Assembly (NCBI GenBank): GCA_951799405.1
Contig: OX637344.1
Coordinates: forward strand, 7,192,001-7,256,000
DNA length: 64,000 bases
Source: Agapetus fuscipes
Taxonomy: Eukaryota; Arthropoda; Insecta; Trichoptera; Glossosomatidae
Reading direction: 5' to 3'
The notes under the pieces are model-generated. The model made no database searches. It saw only the letters and a program-made list of their open reading frames with translations, and was not told where the DNA came from. Below are positions 62,220 through 64,000 of the stretch, piece after piece; position 1 is the first letter of the stretch; every line of letters begins with the position of its first letter. A program made the translations under genes and the position numbers.

Positions 62220-62450
62220 ATAATTTAAGTTGCAAAGATACATTAGATTTATGATTCATTTTACATGCATTCATATAAGCAGACACGTATAAGCTCGCGC
62301 TAACGCATACCGCGTATGGAACTTTAAAATAAAATAAAAACAGTCTCCATTGAACATAAGTCCTGCCATTCTTACCGATCTTCCCTGAAACAAGGGTGAC
62401 TTGGCAATGTGAACCATTTTCTTACTGTATGGGCGGTCAGCCTCTACACT
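62220..62450 (-). repeat. RepA copy 17
   Basis: AATTTAAGTTGCAAAGAT to TGTATGGGCGGTCAGCCTC; faces copy 18 head to head. Confidence 0.82.
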
Positions 62451-62625
62451 TGGACAATGCCACAACTGTTTCAGGAAAGGTCCACAAAAGTTACAATGGC
62501 TTATGTTCATCTGGGATTTGGGTCACCATTTCGAAAGTGCACCTGCAGTTTGTGTAAGCACGAACTTACGCGTGCCTGCTTGTGGGCGTGCAATAATTAT
62601 GAGTCTTAAAAGATTATATTCCGTG
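62451..62625 (+). repeat. RepA copy 18, lacks first 50 bp
   Basis: ACAATGCCACAACTGTTTCAGG to GAGTCTTAAAAGATTAT; makes an inverted pair with copy 17. Confidence 0.75.
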
Positions 62626-62708
62626 ATCTGTGCTTAAAAGTAAATACATCTTTTCCACTTCGATAACGCAATGCAAAAATAAACGTAATTAAGCTATATT
62701 ATATATTA

Positions 62709-62946
62709 TAGGTTGGTATGAGGCTGACCACCCATACTGTAAAAAATGGTTCACTTTGCCAATGTCACCCCTGTTTCAGGGAATGTCGGCAAGATTTGCG
62801 GGGCTTCTGTTTATTTGAGGTTTGGATTTTATTTGTAAGTACACAATCAGCATTTGTAAGCGCGAACTACACGTGTTTGTTTGTGGGCATACATCTGAGA
62901 GCTTTGAATGAATATATCCTTGCAACTTAGATTATAGATTATAGAA
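62709..62946 (+). repeat. RepA copy 19, full length
   Basis: TATAGGTTGGTATGAGGCTG to TTGCAACTTAGATTATAG. Confidence 0.88.
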
Positions 62947-63102
62947 GCTACACATATGGTGAAACTTTTTGCCGCGTTCTCCGACCGAAGTGGTCGCATG
63001 TTTCGAGTGGAATCTATTTATTTAATAGAAAACAAATTTTAATTTTAAAAACCGTAGCCGCCAACATCACAGATTAACCGCCATTTCTTTTTGTCCTTAG
63101 TA

Positions 63103-63573
63103 AGTGGCGAAGGGTGCCATCTAATCTAATCTAATCTAAGGTGCAAGGATATGTTACATTGGAGATTCACATTACATGCATTCTCACAACCAGACACGTA
63201 CAAGTTCGCGCTTACACATGCCTCATGTGAACCTACAACATAAAAACCAAATCTCAAATGGACATACACCCTGCAACTCTTGCCGTCCTTCCCTGAGACA
63301 GGGGTGACACTGGCAAAGTGAACCATTTTTACAGCATGGGTGGTCAGCCGCATACCAACCTATAACCCAATTTCCATCGGCTTCCCTTTTAAAATGAGGT
63401 AACAAAGTAGTTAAAAAATATAGGCACAAAGTAAAAAAATACAGTTAAAACCAAAGAAACAATACGTATTTTTTCCCCATAGAAACCATGCAATCTACTT
63501 TATTATCATTTTTGCCTCATTTTAAAAGGGAAACCCATGGAAATCGAGTTGTATGGCACCCTTCGCCACTGTT
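63103..63573. mobile_element. MITE with long TIR, interrupted by RepA
   Basis: Left end AGTGGCGAAGGGTGCCAT and right end ATGGCACCCTTCGCCACT; the inverted repeat continues (ATTTCCATCGG, CCCTTTTAAAATGAGG) after RepA is removed, giving a TIR of about 55 bp and a net length near 225 bp. Confidence 0.75.
63121..63365 (-). repeat. RepA copy 20, inserted in the MITE left TIR
   Basis: CTAATCTAATCTAATCTAAG to GCATACCAACCTATAA; three GATTA units. The empty site can be read from the MITE's other arm. Confidence 0.9.
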
Positions 63574-64000
63574 ACACACTTCTTTCATTTCCTCCAGAGC
63601 CATAACCTTGCTGAAAATAAACACCGAAACGGGAAATAATTTCGGACAACCTCGGTGGATTTCGAACCCAAGCTCTTGGTATGAAATGCAAGCACTCTAC
63701 CAACTGAGCGATCTACCGGATTATAGACTATTATGCAGATTAGATATAAAAATGTGGCTCTACCAAGGTGTTGCCATAATTAAGTATGTACTTCAAATAG
63801 GTATCCAAGTTTACGCCTACAATGTCAGTGTAGTACATTGTCCACCCCTCGTGGTTGTAGCCACCCTTAGCGCACCAGCATGGCAGGAGGGACGTACTAA
63901 CGCCTATCCAAAAGCGATTACTATCTGTTAAAAATATACGATGACAGTTCTGTGCCTGTAGATGCTCTCACTTGATAGGACCACGCTGGGGTCGGTGACT

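Larger units (their letters stand above)
62947..63725 (-). repeat. SINE-2 copy split by nested insertions
   Basis: The 3' end lies at 62950-63030 (minus: AATAGATTCCACTCGAAAC, GTGGTCGGAGAACGCGGC) and the tRNA-like head at 63590-63725 (minus: GATCGCTCAGTTGGTAGAG, GGGTTCGAAATCC). LINE scrap, a MITE and RepA copy 20 lie between. Confidence 0.6.

Noticed and set aside
9048..63365. CRISPR array from regularly repeated RepA copies
   Set aside because: Copies are 250 bp, irregularly spaced and in both orientations; the genome is eukaryotic.
1..64000. Penelope-like reverse transcriptase (GIY-YIG) to accompany the hammerheads
   Set aside because: I looked for it but found no such coding region; only ribozyme-bearing repeats are present.

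Overview
This is nuclear DNA from an animal, almost certainly an arthropod and probably an insect; I cannot fix the order. It has spliced genes with GT-AG introns, four conserved metazoan genes, an AT-rich background, and abundant non-LTR retrotransposons, tRNA-derived SINEs, MITEs and Penelope-type hammerhead repeats. No bacterial or organellar features were seen.

Genes form two divergent pairs in the first 40 kb. Pair 1: HELZ (minus, 8 coding exons, 5248-21268, 1846 aa predicted), an SF1 RNA helicase with zinc fingers and a PABP-binding PAM2 motif, and RECQ4 (plus, one exon, 21831-25961, 1376 aa), a RecQ-family DNA helicase with a Sld2-like N-terminus for replication initiation. Their start codons are 562 bp apart. 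Pair 2: oxt, peptide O-xylosyltransferase (minus, 3 exons, 29269-34009, 921-922 aa), which starts glycosaminoglycan chains, and ecd, ecdysoneless (plus, 3 exons, 36045-39143, 648 aa), a splicing and ecdysone-related factor. Their starts are about 2 kb apart. Exon joins were checked for phase by hand. The four genes share no pathway; they are housekeeping neighbours.

The rest is mostly mobile DNA. 0-4 kb: two CR1/L2-like LINE fragments, one framed by a 245-bp inverted repeat. HELZ introns: another LINE copy with a nested inverted insertion, two hAT MITEs with perfect 8-bp duplications, a TTAA MITE, tandem repeats and a GC-rich inverted-repeat element. 41.3-44.2 kb: a decayed pogo-like transposon invaded by other repeats. 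44-52 kb: SINEs and a solo LTR. 52.9-55.2 kb: a Jockey-like LINE with a long intact reverse transcriptase frame and 46-bp poly(A) tail. 55-64 kb: RTE-like LINE scraps, a third hAT MITE, and a nest of repeats at the right end.

Three repeat systems stand out. (1) Seven loci carry the minimal hammerhead ribozyme fold known from Penelope-like elements; four are long palindromes with one ribozyme copy per arm, and three loci lie in one oxt intron. (2) About 20 copies of a roughly 250-bp family (called RepA here) end in variable (GATTA)n. (3) A tRNA-derived SINE shares its 3' end with the local CR1/L2-like LINE, suggesting a LINE/SINE partnership. Repeat boundaries are by eye and approximate unless a target duplication is given.
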